From Opitutia bacterium (GTDB lineage: Bacteria > Verrucomicrobiota > Verrucomicrobiia > Opitutales > Opitutaceae): a DNA stretch of 48,537 nucleotides. Below are positions 41,883 through 48,537 of this stretch, one piece after another (positions within the stretch are counted from its first letter, which is position 1; the number at the start of each line of letters is the position of its first letter). The stretch lies in the NCBI GenBank assembly GCA_947474365.1, contig CANJIU010000075.1, forward strand, positions 1-48,537, in the 5' to 3' direction. The translations under genes were made by a program, and so were the position numbers. The notes under the pieces are model-generated. The model searched no databases. It saw nothing but the letters and a program-made list of their open reading frames with translations, and was not told the DNA's origin.

Positions 41883-43193
41883 TCACTCCGGCAACTCCTG
41901 CCCCTTCGTCTCGGGCAGAAACAGCAGCACCACGAGTCCGAGCAGGAACAGCCCGCCGAGCATCGAAATCGCCACCGGCAGGGCGAAGGCGGCCTTCATC
42001 CAGGCCGACACCCAGATCAGCACCGGCGCGGCGAGGATCCGGCCGGTGTTGAAGCAGAAGCCGGCCCCCGTCGCGCGCAGGTGGGTCGGAAACAGCTCCG
42101 GAAAATACACCGCGTAGCCGGCGTGGATGCCCTGGACGAAAAAGCCGAAGAACGGCAGTAGCACGAGCAACAGCCCGTAGCTGCCGAAATAACCGGGCGC
42201 CCAGCACACGACCAACGTCGTCACGAAGGCCGCCACGTGCATCAAGGCAAACGTCCGCCGCCGGCCCAGCCACGCACAGAGCGGCCCCATCGAAAGCTGG
42301 CCCAAAAAACCGCCCGAGGTCTGGACGAAGCCGAAGGCGATTTTCGCCCGGCTGGAGATTTCCCCCGCGGGCGCGTTGAGCCTGCGCAACAAATCCTCCG
42401 CCAGATTCTGGCCGGCCACGGCGACACCCCAGAACGTCGCGAGCCCGACCATCGCAAGCAGGGCGCCGGCAATCGCCCGGGCGCGCCAGCGCGGATTGCC
42501 GAGCAGTTCCTGGAAGCTGCCCATCCGGTCCCCCTTGGATTCCTTGGCCTCCCGCCACGAATCAGGTTCCTTGATACTCACGCGCACCCAGAGCACGAGC
42601 AGCGCAGGCACGATGCCGACCATGTAGGCGTACCGCCACTGGGTCCCCACCGCGAGGCCCGCCACCGCCGCCAGCCAGATGCCGACGGTGCTGGTCGCGT
42701 GAAAGATGCCCCCGGCCCGCTCGCGGGCGTGTTTCGGAAACACCTCGGCCACGAGCGCCGCGCCCACCGCCCATTCGCCACCCACGCCCATCGCCACAAG
42801 GAAACGCAGCGTTCCCACCTGCCAAAGGTCACTGGCAAAGGCCGTGAGCCCCGAAAACACGCTGTAGAAGAGAATCGTCAGCGCCATCACGGGCTTGCGG
42901 CCCCATTTGTCCGCCAGCGAACTGAAGAGCCAGCCGCCGATCGTGCCGCCGATCAGGAAAATCCCGAGCAGCCGTTCGCCCCACGCACTGGAGAGCACGC
43001 CGATGGCCGCCTTGTCCAGGCCCGGGTTGGCCGCCCGGAGCAGATCCGGCAGCATGTCGCCGCGCGTGATGTTGTAGAGCTGACCCTCGAACGCATCGAA
43101 GACCCAGCCGAGCGACGCGACCGTCAGCACCAGCCACTCGTAATTCGTGACGCCGCGATACCAGCGATTGTCGGCCGGGGCGGGGGCGCTCAT
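41883..43193 (-). CDS. MFS transporter (sialate/aromatic-acid-symporter-like)
   Basis: This 436-residue transporter has about twelve hydrophobic helices and the loop signature SSLADKWGRKPVM between helices 2 and 3. The start fits the SHS/AAHS type (YEWLVLTVASLGWVFDAFEG, then QLYNITRGDMLPDLL), ending LFLPETKGQELPE. It would exchange a small acid or sugar with protons or anions across the inner membrane. ATG 43193 overlaps the preceding oxidoreductase stop (ATGA), showing translational coupling; the frame is open to 43271 but that part belongs to the oxidoreductase end. Its last 110 bases recur at 38009-38118. Confidence 0.9.
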   Translation of the reverse strand: MSAPAPADNRWYRGVTNYEWLVLTVASLGWVFDAFEGQLYNITRGDMLPDLLRAANPGLDKAAIGVLSSAWGERLLGIFLIGGTIGGWLFSSLADKWGRKPVMALTILFYSVFSGLTAFASDLWQVGTLRFLVAMGVGGEWAVGAALVAEVFPKHARERAGGIFHATSTVGIWLAAVAGLAVGTQWRYAYMVGIVPALLVLWVRVSIKEPDSWREAKESKGDRMGSFQELLGNPRWRARAIAGALLAMVGLATFWGVAVAGQNLAEDLLRRLNAPAGEISSRAKIAFGFVQTSGGFLGQLSMGPLCAWLGRRRTFALMHVAAFVTTLVVCWAPGYFGSYGLLLVLLPFFGFFVQGIHAGYAVYFPELFPTHLRATGAGFCFNTGRILAAPVLIWVSAWMKAAFALPVAISMLGGLFLLGLVVLLFLPETKGQELPE

Positions 43194-44236
43194 CGCAGCA
43201 TTTCCCCGACGGGAAGCGGACGTTGCTGGCGAATCGACTCTTCGGCCAGCAGGCACAGGCCGGCCGACCAAAGCCCGTCGCGGCCCGTCGCGGCCGGAGG
43301 CGCCTCGCCGCGCACCATCTGCACGCAGCGCGCAATCTGCTCGCGCAACTCGAAGACCTCGCCGCTCTTTTTATCGAACGGGAAATTCTCCAGTTTTTCC
43401 CCGTCGAAAATCTTCAGGAAGAAACTCGGCTCGAGCGTGCGGTCGAGCGCCCCGCTCCACCCCGCCCACACCGCGCCCTTGCTGCCGGCCACCTTGACCG
43501 TCTGGTGATGCTCAAACGCGGCCAGCGTCTGCGACACGACGGCGTAGGCGCCGTTGCCGTAGCGGAACATCGCGGAGAAATTGTCGAACAGCGTCGGCCG
43601 CTGCGGATCGCGCGACTTGCCATAGGCGTAGAGTTCCACCGGATCGCCCGCGCTCTCCAGGTACCAGCGGGCGAGGTCGAAGAAATGAATCGGTTCCTCC
43701 AACACCCAGCTGCCGACCCGCGACTGATCGTAGCGCCAGCCGGAGGCGCCCAGCCGGTAGGGTTTGCGCGACAGCTCGACCAGCACGTACTGCGGCTCAC
43801 CGATGACGCCGCGCTCGATCACGCGCTTGATCTCGCCCCATTGCGTCGACAGCCGCAGCTCGTGTCCCACGGCGAGGTGCCGGCCGCGTTGCCGCGCGAG
43901 GTCGACGATTTCCCGGCAGTCGGCGACGGTGATCGCCATCGGCTTTTCCAGCAGGAGGTGGCAGCCGGCGTTGAGCGCGTCGCGGGAGATTTCCAGGTGA
44001 GTGCTGCTTGGCGTCACGACGTCGACGATGTCGAGTTTCGTCTCCGCGAGCATCTGACGGTGGTCGGAGAAGATCCGGGCGCCGGGGTGGGCCGCGGCGG
44101 CGGCCGCGCGCGACTCCGCGGAAGGAGCCGTGATCGCGACCAGTTGGGCCTCGGGATTTCCGGCGATGGAATTGGCGTGGTGCTGGCCCCAGGCACCGAA
44201 ACCGACAAGGCCGAAACGAACAGGGGATTGGGACAT
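43190..44236 (-). CDS. Cytoplasmic Gfo/Idh/MocA family oxidoreductase
   Basis: This 348-residue dehydrogenase has no signal peptide. The N-terminal Rossmann fold reads RFGLVGFGAWGQHHANSIAG (GFGAWG 12-17), and the catalytic Lys lies in LLLEKPMAITVADC (EKP 97-99). The C-terminal domain includes GASGWRYDQSRVGSWVLEEP, then IHFFDLARWYL, as in related inositol and sugar dehydrogenases. It follows the protease gene by 27 bases and overlaps the MFS gene by four, so it is the third gene of a leftward operon. It probably oxidises or reduces the operon's imported or desulfonated sugar; the substrate is not predicted. Confidence 0.92.
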   Translation of the reverse strand: MSQSPVRFGLVGFGAWGQHHANSIAGNPEAQLVAITAPSAESRAAAAAAHPGARIFSDHRQMLAETKLDIVDVVTPSSTHLEISRDALNAGCHLLLEKPMAITVADCREIVDLARQRGRHLAVGHELRLSTQWGEIKRVIERGVIGEPQYVLVELSRKPYRLGASGWRYDQSRVGSWVLEEPIHFFDLARWYLESAGDPVELYAYGKSRDPQRPTLFDNFSAMFRYGNGAYAVVSQTLAAFEHHQTVKVAGSKGAVWAGWSGALDRTLEPSFFLKIFDGEKLENFPFDKKSGEVFELREQIARCVQMVRGEAPPAATGRDGLWSAGLCLLAEESIRQQRPLPVGEMLR

Positions 44237-44263
44237 GGGAAATGATTCGCGGGGAGGAAGGGG

Positions 44264-46084
44264 CTAACGTTTGACCAACGGCGCGGCCCAAACCGCCCAC
44301 GAATTGTGCGGGTGACCCTCGCCGCCTTCGACCAACAATTCGAGCATTTTCACTCCGGCGACGTCGACCTTGACGTCCTTGCGCGCGCCGACCCGCAGCA
44401 TCGGCGAACGATAGAGTTGCCGGCCATCACCGCGAACCGTGAAGACCGCCGATCCCTGCAGGTGGGCACCATCGCGGATTCCGATGGTGGCGCTGAGGGT
44501 TTTCCATTTCGCCCCGAGGTCGAAGGCGTAGCGCGACGACGAATGGGCATAGAGCCCTTTGTCGAAAAACGAGCCGCCCAGCGTGAGGAAAAGGCCATTC
44601 GACGCGTTTTCCGCGCACCAGAAGTGATTTCGGGCCGGCTGCCCCCAGCCGACCTCCGCGCTGATCCACGCGGCATCGGAAAGAAAGACCGAATTGGCGG
44701 CGACACCGGCAAGTTCGATCGGCGGGGGCGGCGTGAGCACAGCCTGTAGCACGGCGAGTTTCCGTCCAGCTTCGGCGGTCGGCGGAACGGTCACGTTCAC
44801 GAGCCGTGCCGCGTCCGGACGCCGTTGCAAAACGGCCTTCTCGGCGCGACCGACAATCCACGCCGCATTCAGCGCGGCGGCGTCGGGTTGTCCCTGCGAA
44901 TCGAAAGCGAGCGGGAACTCCCGCTCGTTCACCCCACCGTTCACATGCAGGCTGGTGAGCCGGAGATGATAGCTGCCCGGGCGAACGCCGGTGAGCGACA
45001 AGGCGAATTGGTTGTCGCGGACGATGACCGGGTAGCTGCGCGCTCCATGATCGGTCTTGGCACTCGATGGCCAGAGGGAGGCAAAAACGGCGTACGGCGC
45101 CACTGCGGTGGAGAGCCGTCCTGCGACAACAAGCGCGCGATGTTCGACTGAAAAGGTGAGTTCTTCAAAGCCGGCACCTACGCTTTCCCACCGACCGCGA
45201 TCCGAACCGGTGATCAGTGGATGCGAAACGAGTTGCAGCGCGGATACGCGGGACAGGTAGGCGGGTTTGCCGCCGCCCCATTGATCCTGCCGGTAGGTCT
45301 GGTTGCCGGTCCCCATCAATGAAGTCCCGAATCCGTTCTCGGCCGGGTTGCCGGAATCATGACCGAGGCCGAGACCGTGGGCGAGTTCGTGGGCGATGCC
45401 GCCGATATACCAGGAGTTGAACTTCCCCAGCACTTGAACCAAGTGCGGGTAGTAATGCTCGGTGTAGACAATCGTCCTGGCCTTCTCCGACAACAACGCC
45501 GGATCGAGCAATTCACAATCGGCCGCATGACAGAACCCGTTGCGTTGGGATGAACCTTCCTTCCCGTAATAGGGTGCATCGAACACGTAGCGACCGTCCG
45601 GCTCCTGGCGGCAGAGCGCATAGAGCGCGAGCACATGCTCCCGATCCCAGTCGAAGGCACCTTTCAACGTCTCGCGAATTTCCGCCTCGGTCTCGTCACC
45701 GGATTCATAGCGGTAATGACTCGCCGGGTGCCGGCCGCGGACCAGGTGCAGCACCAGACGTCCCTCCTTCCGCTCAAACGGCAGCCCAACGGTCTCGACC
45801 CCGAAACGTTCCAACCCGGTGCGATAATAATCGTTCACGTCACCCAATACCCGCTCCAGCCGTCCGGAGAAATCGCGCAGCGGTTCCCGATCGCTCGGAT
45901 AAAAATACACGACACGCAGGACACCGCCGGCGCGAGGAGCGCCAGCATGGTAAGCAGTGACCGACTGGTAAGCCTGCTGTACCAATGCCCGCCCCTCCGG
46001 ATCCGCGGGCGGCGGTGCCGCCCGAAGTCCCACTGCCATCACGACAAGTGCAACCAAGAGCGGCCTCACATCCCAATCCGTCAT
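44264..46084 (-). CDS. Exported metzincin-like zinc protease with C-terminal NPCBM-like domain
   Basis: The product is 606 residues from ATG 46084, overlapping the upstream monooxygenase stop (ATGA). An N-terminal segment LLVALVVMAVGLRAAPPP is a likely signal peptide. The zinc site is HELAHGLGLGH (H232, E233, H236, H242), the extended HExxHxxGxxH motif of metzincins, followed by a Met-turn candidate (SLMGTGN, M257). The C-terminal part (about 470-606) fits an NPCBM glycan-binding module (GGSFFDKGLYAHSSSRYAFD, TLSATIGIRDGAHLQGSAVF, VDVAGVKMLELLVEGGEGHP). It could cleave glycoproteins while bound to glycan. Residues 30-220 show no recognised domain. It is an unexpected member of a metabolic operon. 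Confidence 0.83.
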   Translation of the reverse strand: MTDWDVRPLLVALVVMAVGLRAAPPPADPEGRALVQQAYQSVTAYHAGAPRAGGVLRVVYFYPSDREPLRDFSGRLERVLGDVNDYYRTGLERFGVETVGLPFERKEGRLVLHLVRGRHPASHYRYESGDETEAEIRETLKGAFDWDREHVLALYALCRQEPDGRYVFDAPYYGKEGSSQRNGFCHAADCELLDPALLSEKARTIVYTEHYYPHLVQVLGKFNSWYIGGIAHELAHGLGLGHDSGNPAENGFGTSLMGTGNQTYRQDQWGGGKPAYLSRVSALQLVSHPLITGSDRGRWESVGAGFEELTFSVEHRALVVAGRLSTAVAPYAVFASLWPSSAKTDHGARSYPVIVRDNQFALSLTGVRPGSYHLRLTSLHVNGGVNEREFPLAFDSQGQPDAAALNAAWIVGRAEKAVLQRRPDAARLVNVTVPPTAEAGRKLAVLQAVLTPPPPIELAGVAANSVFLSDAAWISAEVGWGQPARNHFWCAENASNGLFLTLGGSFFDKGLYAHSSSRYAFDLGAKWKTLSATIGIRDGAHLQGSAVFTVRGDGRQLYRSPMLRVGARKDVKVDVAGVKMLELLVEGGEGHPHNSWAVWAAPLVKR

Positions 46085-47235
46085 TTCCGGGGCGCCGTGG
46101 TCAGGGGTGTGACGGGATTCGCGACCCGGCGGTTCTGCACTTCGTTCAGCCGGCATTGCGGCAGCCGCGGCAACACGTGTTTCGCGAAGAGGTCGCATTC
46201 GTCGAGGTGGGGATAGCCGCTCAAGATGAACGCGCGGATACCCATATCCATGTAGCGGTTCATCTTCGCGAGCACCTGGTCGGGATCGCCGACGATCGCG
46301 CTGCCGCAGCCGCTGCGCGCGAGCCCGATGCCGGACCAGATGCGCTCTTCGATGAAGAGATCGGGATCGGCCCGTTTCCGCAATTCGTCCTGGCGCAGCA
46401 CACCGGCACTCTGCGCGTCCATGGAGCGCGCTTTGATCTCGCGGCCTTTCTCGAGATCGAGTTTGGAGATCAGGCGTTTCGCCGCGGCGCGGGCCTCACC
46501 CTCGGTCTCCCGCACAATCACATGGATGCGGAGACCGTAGTCGATCACCCGGCCGTGTTTCTCGGCCAGGGCGCTCATGCCGGCCATCGTCGCGGCGAGG
46601 CGCTCCTCCGTCTCCGGCCACATCAGGAACACGTCGCAGTGTTTCGCGCACAACTCCTGGGCGAGCGGCGAAATGCCGCCGAAATAGAGGAGCGGGCCTC
46701 CGTTTTGCTGATACGGCTTGGCGGCCTCGCAATTCGGCAGGCTGAAATTGTAGTAGCGCCCCTTCCACTCCAGCGGACCGTCCGTCGTCCACAGTTTTTG
46801 GAGAATCTGGATGACCTCGCTGCTGCGGGCGTAACGGTCCTCGTTTGACTCCTTCAGCCCGGGCAGGTCCGAGGAAATGATGTTCAGCGTCAGCCGGCCC
46901 TGAGCGATGTGGTCGACCGTGGCAATCGCCCGTGCGAGCATCGGTGGCCAGACCTCGCCCATGCGCAGCGCCACGAGCTGATTGATTTGGCGGGTCTGCA
47001 CCGCCATCGCCGCCGCAAACGTCATCGCATCCTGTCCGGGAACCCAGCCTGAGGGCAGAAGGATGTTCTGATAACCCAGCGCGTCGGATCGTTTCACGAG
47101 GTCGCTGCAATGGGCAAAGTTGCTGCGCAGCGAGCCTTCCTGCACCCCGAGAAACTCGCAGTCCTCGTTGCAGAGGGCGGAAAACCAGGCGACTTCAACT
47201 TTGCGGTCCGGCGTGCGGATCGAGGGCGGGGGCAT
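46081..47235 (-). CDS. LLM-class flavin monooxygenase, SsuD-like (alkanesulfonate monooxygenase family)
   Basis: The product is 384 residues from ATG 47235. It matches SsuD over its whole length: EVAWFSALCN near the start, LGYQNILLPSGWVPGQDAMT, LVALRMGEVWPPMLARAIAT, ISSDLPG, GGPLLYFGGISPLAQELCAK, YGLRIHVIVRETEGEARAAA, IWSGIGLARSGCGSAIVGDP and the end FILSGYPHLDECD. SsuD-type enzymes use FMNH2 and O2 to release sulfite from sulfonates; no flavin reductase lies in the window. The long open frame upstream of 47235 is the antisense of the DUF1593 gene and was not used. It is the first gene of the four-gene operon, and its stop overlaps the protease start. Confidence 0.9.
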   Translation of the reverse strand: MPPPSIRTPDRKVEVAWFSALCNEDCEFLGVQEGSLRSNFAHCSDLVKRSDALGYQNILLPSGWVPGQDAMTFAAAMAVQTRQINQLVALRMGEVWPPMLARAIATVDHIAQGRLTLNIISSDLPGLKESNEDRYARSSEVIQILQKLWTTDGPLEWKGRYYNFSLPNCEAAKPYQQNGGPLLYFGGISPLAQELCAKHCDVFLMWPETEERLAATMAGMSALAEKHGRVIDYGLRIHVIVRETEGEARAAAKRLISKLDLEKGREIKARSMDAQSAGVLRQDELRKRADPDLFIEERIWSGIGLARSGCGSAIVGDPDQVLAKMNRYMDMGIRAFILSGYPHLDECDLFAKHVLPRLPQCRLNEVQNRRVANPVTPLTTAPRK

Positions 47236-47319
47236 GGCGGAAGTAGGGATGATGGACGGGAATTTGGGAGCGAAATAATTGGCGACGCGACAGAATTTCC
47301 ATCCGAATGGGAATCGAGC

Positions 47320-48333
47320 ATGAAACCTCTCGTCGGCGCCCTGCTTCTCCTTGCGACCTTCGCCGCCGCCGCCGAGCGACCGCGTCTGCTGGTGCTGACC
47401 GACGTCGGCGGTGATCCAGACGACCAGCAGTCGCTGATCCGGCTGATGGTCTATTCCAATGAATTTGAGATCGAGGGTCTCGTCGCCAGTTCCGCGGGCA
47501 CCCTGGGCGAGCTGAAGTCGGCGATCACCCGGCCTGAGTTGATTCGCGAAATCGTCACCGCGTACGGCCTGGTCCGACCCAACCTCGCCCGTCATGCCGA
47601 TGGCTGGCCGACCGCCGACGCGTTGCTGGCCTGCATCAAGTCCGGCAACCCGCACCGGGGCCGCGACGCGATTGGGGAAGGAAACGACTCGGACGGCTCG
47701 CGCTGGATCATCAGGCGCGCGGACGCGGGCACGGCGGCGCGCCCACTCAACCTCACGATCTGGGGCGGCCAGACCGATCTCGCTCAGGCTCTCTGGCGCG
47801 TACGCACGGATCGCGGGGCCGACGGACTCGCAACGTTTGTGAAGAAACTGCGGGTGTTTGACATCGCCGATCAGGACAAAATCGCCGACTGGATGCAGGG
47901 TGAGTTTGCCGGGATGTACTATATTCTCGCCCGGCCGCCCGCCGGGGGCGACCGCCGCCAAGGCACCTATCGGGGCATGTACTTGGGCGGCGACGAAGCA
48001 CTGACGAGCCGGGATTGGGTCGATCGTCACGTGCGGAGCAAGGGACCGCTAGGGGCGCTTTATCCCACGAAGACGTGGACCGCGCCCAACCCGCACGCCT
48101 GCCTGAAAGAAGGCGATACCCCGTCCTGGTTTTTCTTTCTTCCCCGCGGAGGAAACGATCCGACCGACCCGACCAAGCCCGGCTGGGGTGGTCAGTACCG
48201 CCAAACCGCCGACGGGTGGTACCACGATCTCGAGTACAAACCCGGCGTGGACCCCCGCGAAACAGTCAGCCGCTGGCGCCCGGAGTATCAGGCGGATTTC
48301 GCGCGCCGGATGGAGTGGTGCGTGTCCCTCTGA
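47320..48333 (+). CDS. Secreted DUF1593 family (nucleoside-hydrolase-like) protein
   Basis: This 337-residue protein has a signal peptide (MKPLVGALLLLATFAAAAE). It then opens with the DUF1593 signature RLLVLTDVGGDPDDQQSLIR, which resembles the Asp cluster of nucleoside hydrolases. Later segments are RPLNLTIWGGQTDLAQALWR, FAGMYYILARPP, GALYPTKTWTAPNPHACLKE and DTPSWFFFLPRGGNDPTDPT. Many relatives carry an extra C-terminal cellulose-binding-like domain; here the protein stops after the first domain. It is divergent from the monooxygenase operon with an 84-bp gap containing an imperfect palindrome (ATTTCC...GGGAAT, 47296-47314). Function is not established. Confidence 0.88.
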   Translation: MKPLVGALLLLATFAAAAERPRLLVLTDVGGDPDDQQSLIRLMVYSNEFEIEGLVASSAGTLGELKSAITRPELIREIVTAYGLVRPNLARHADGWPTADALLACIKSGNPHRGRDAIGEGNDSDGSRWIIRRADAGTAARPLNLTIWGGQTDLAQALWRVRTDRGADGLATFVKKLRVFDIADQDKIADWMQGEFAGMYYILARPPAGGDRRQGTYRGMYLGGDEALTSRDWVDRHVRSKGPLGALYPTKTWTAPNPHACLKEGDTPSWFFFLPRGGNDPTDPTKPGWGGQYRQTADGWYHDLEYKPGVDPRETVSRWRPEYQADFARRMEWCVSL

Positions 48334-48537
48334 GCCGCGATGCCGTACAGCGAGAGCTCTTCGTAGAATCTGAAACATAACGTCCGGTTCTGTCATTCTG
48401 AGACCCAGATCAAGCCGCGGCGGCTTGCGTGGAACAAGCCAATGAACTTTGGTGGCGAGAGTCGAAGCCGTGAGGCGCAGCGTGGCCGTCGCTCGCATGG
48501 TGCTTTTTTGCCCGTGTCTGAGAGTGGTTCCGGTGGC

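Noticed and set aside
47236..48030. Long N-terminal extension of the SsuD-like monooxygenase
   Set aside because: It is the antisense of the DUF1593 gene; homology and the SsuD start place the ATG at 47235.
1..48537. tRNA, rRNA, CRISPR arrays, integrases and replication origins
   Set aside because: None was recognised by reading both strands; no cloverleaf, repeat-spacer array or recombinase signature was noticed.

Overview
The window reads as chromosomal DNA of a GC-rich, Gram-negative, polysaccharide-degrading bacterium of the Planctomycetota/Verrucomicrobiota type; an Opitutaceae-like Verrucomicrobium is my best guess. The guess rests on gene content, not on a marker gene: four large TonB-dependent receptors (TBDRs), a PSCyt1/PSCyt2/PSD1 protein paired with a DUF1501 protein, many Tat-exported proteins, a sulfatase, Gfo/Idh/MocA oxidoreductases, a LacI regulator, and a C-terminal domain I associate with Opitutaceae exoproteins. 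No rRNA, tRNA, CRISPR array, phage or intact IS gene was seen.

Layout. 1-8.9 kb: a terminator, a sulfatase, a membrane acyltransferase overlapping a golvesin-domain protein, a TBDR and a Tat-type Gfo/Idh/MocA oxidoreductase. 9.1-13.6 kb: the PSCyt/DUF1501 pair. 14.4-19.6 kb: a LacI unit in which a Tat-exported TIM-barrel-like protein, the regulator and a TBDR share a 19-bp operator-like sequence. 19.7-20.1 kb: a graveyard containing a sulfatase/glycogen-synthase chimera. 20.3-26.1 kb: an ECF sigma / FecR / STN-TBDR / exported metallo-beta-lactamase-fold cluster, with a clean intrinsic terminator after fecR. 26.3-31.5 kb: a TBDR followed by a GH26 mannanase-type enzyme carrying two C-terminal repeat domains. 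31.6-38.1 kb: an accessory tract with relics (ankyrin, ParE, an unrecognised frame), a LamG protein, a TIR-TolB-TPR protein, a HicBA pair with a frameshifted toxin, and three copies of a 141-bp repeat. 38.2-41.5 kb: a sialate O-acetylesterase and a beta-propeller protein, bracketed by a 110-bp duplication of the end of the next transporter gene. 41.9-47.2 kb: a four-gene leftward operon (SsuD-like monooxygenase, metzincin-type protease with an NPCBM-like end, Gfo/Idh/MocA oxidoreductase, MFS transporter). 47.3-48.3 kb: a divergent DUF1593 protein.

How it works together. Most genes fit sensing, importing and trimming complex, probably sulfated or acetylated, glycans: TBDRs for uptake, secreted hydrolases and esterases outside, oxidoreductases and an MFS carrier for the products, and LacI and FecIR-type control. 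The less ordinary parts are the nested inverted-repeat element family (five copies, one with its inner hairpin flipped), the sulfonate-monooxygenase/protease operon, and the density of gene fragments between loci.
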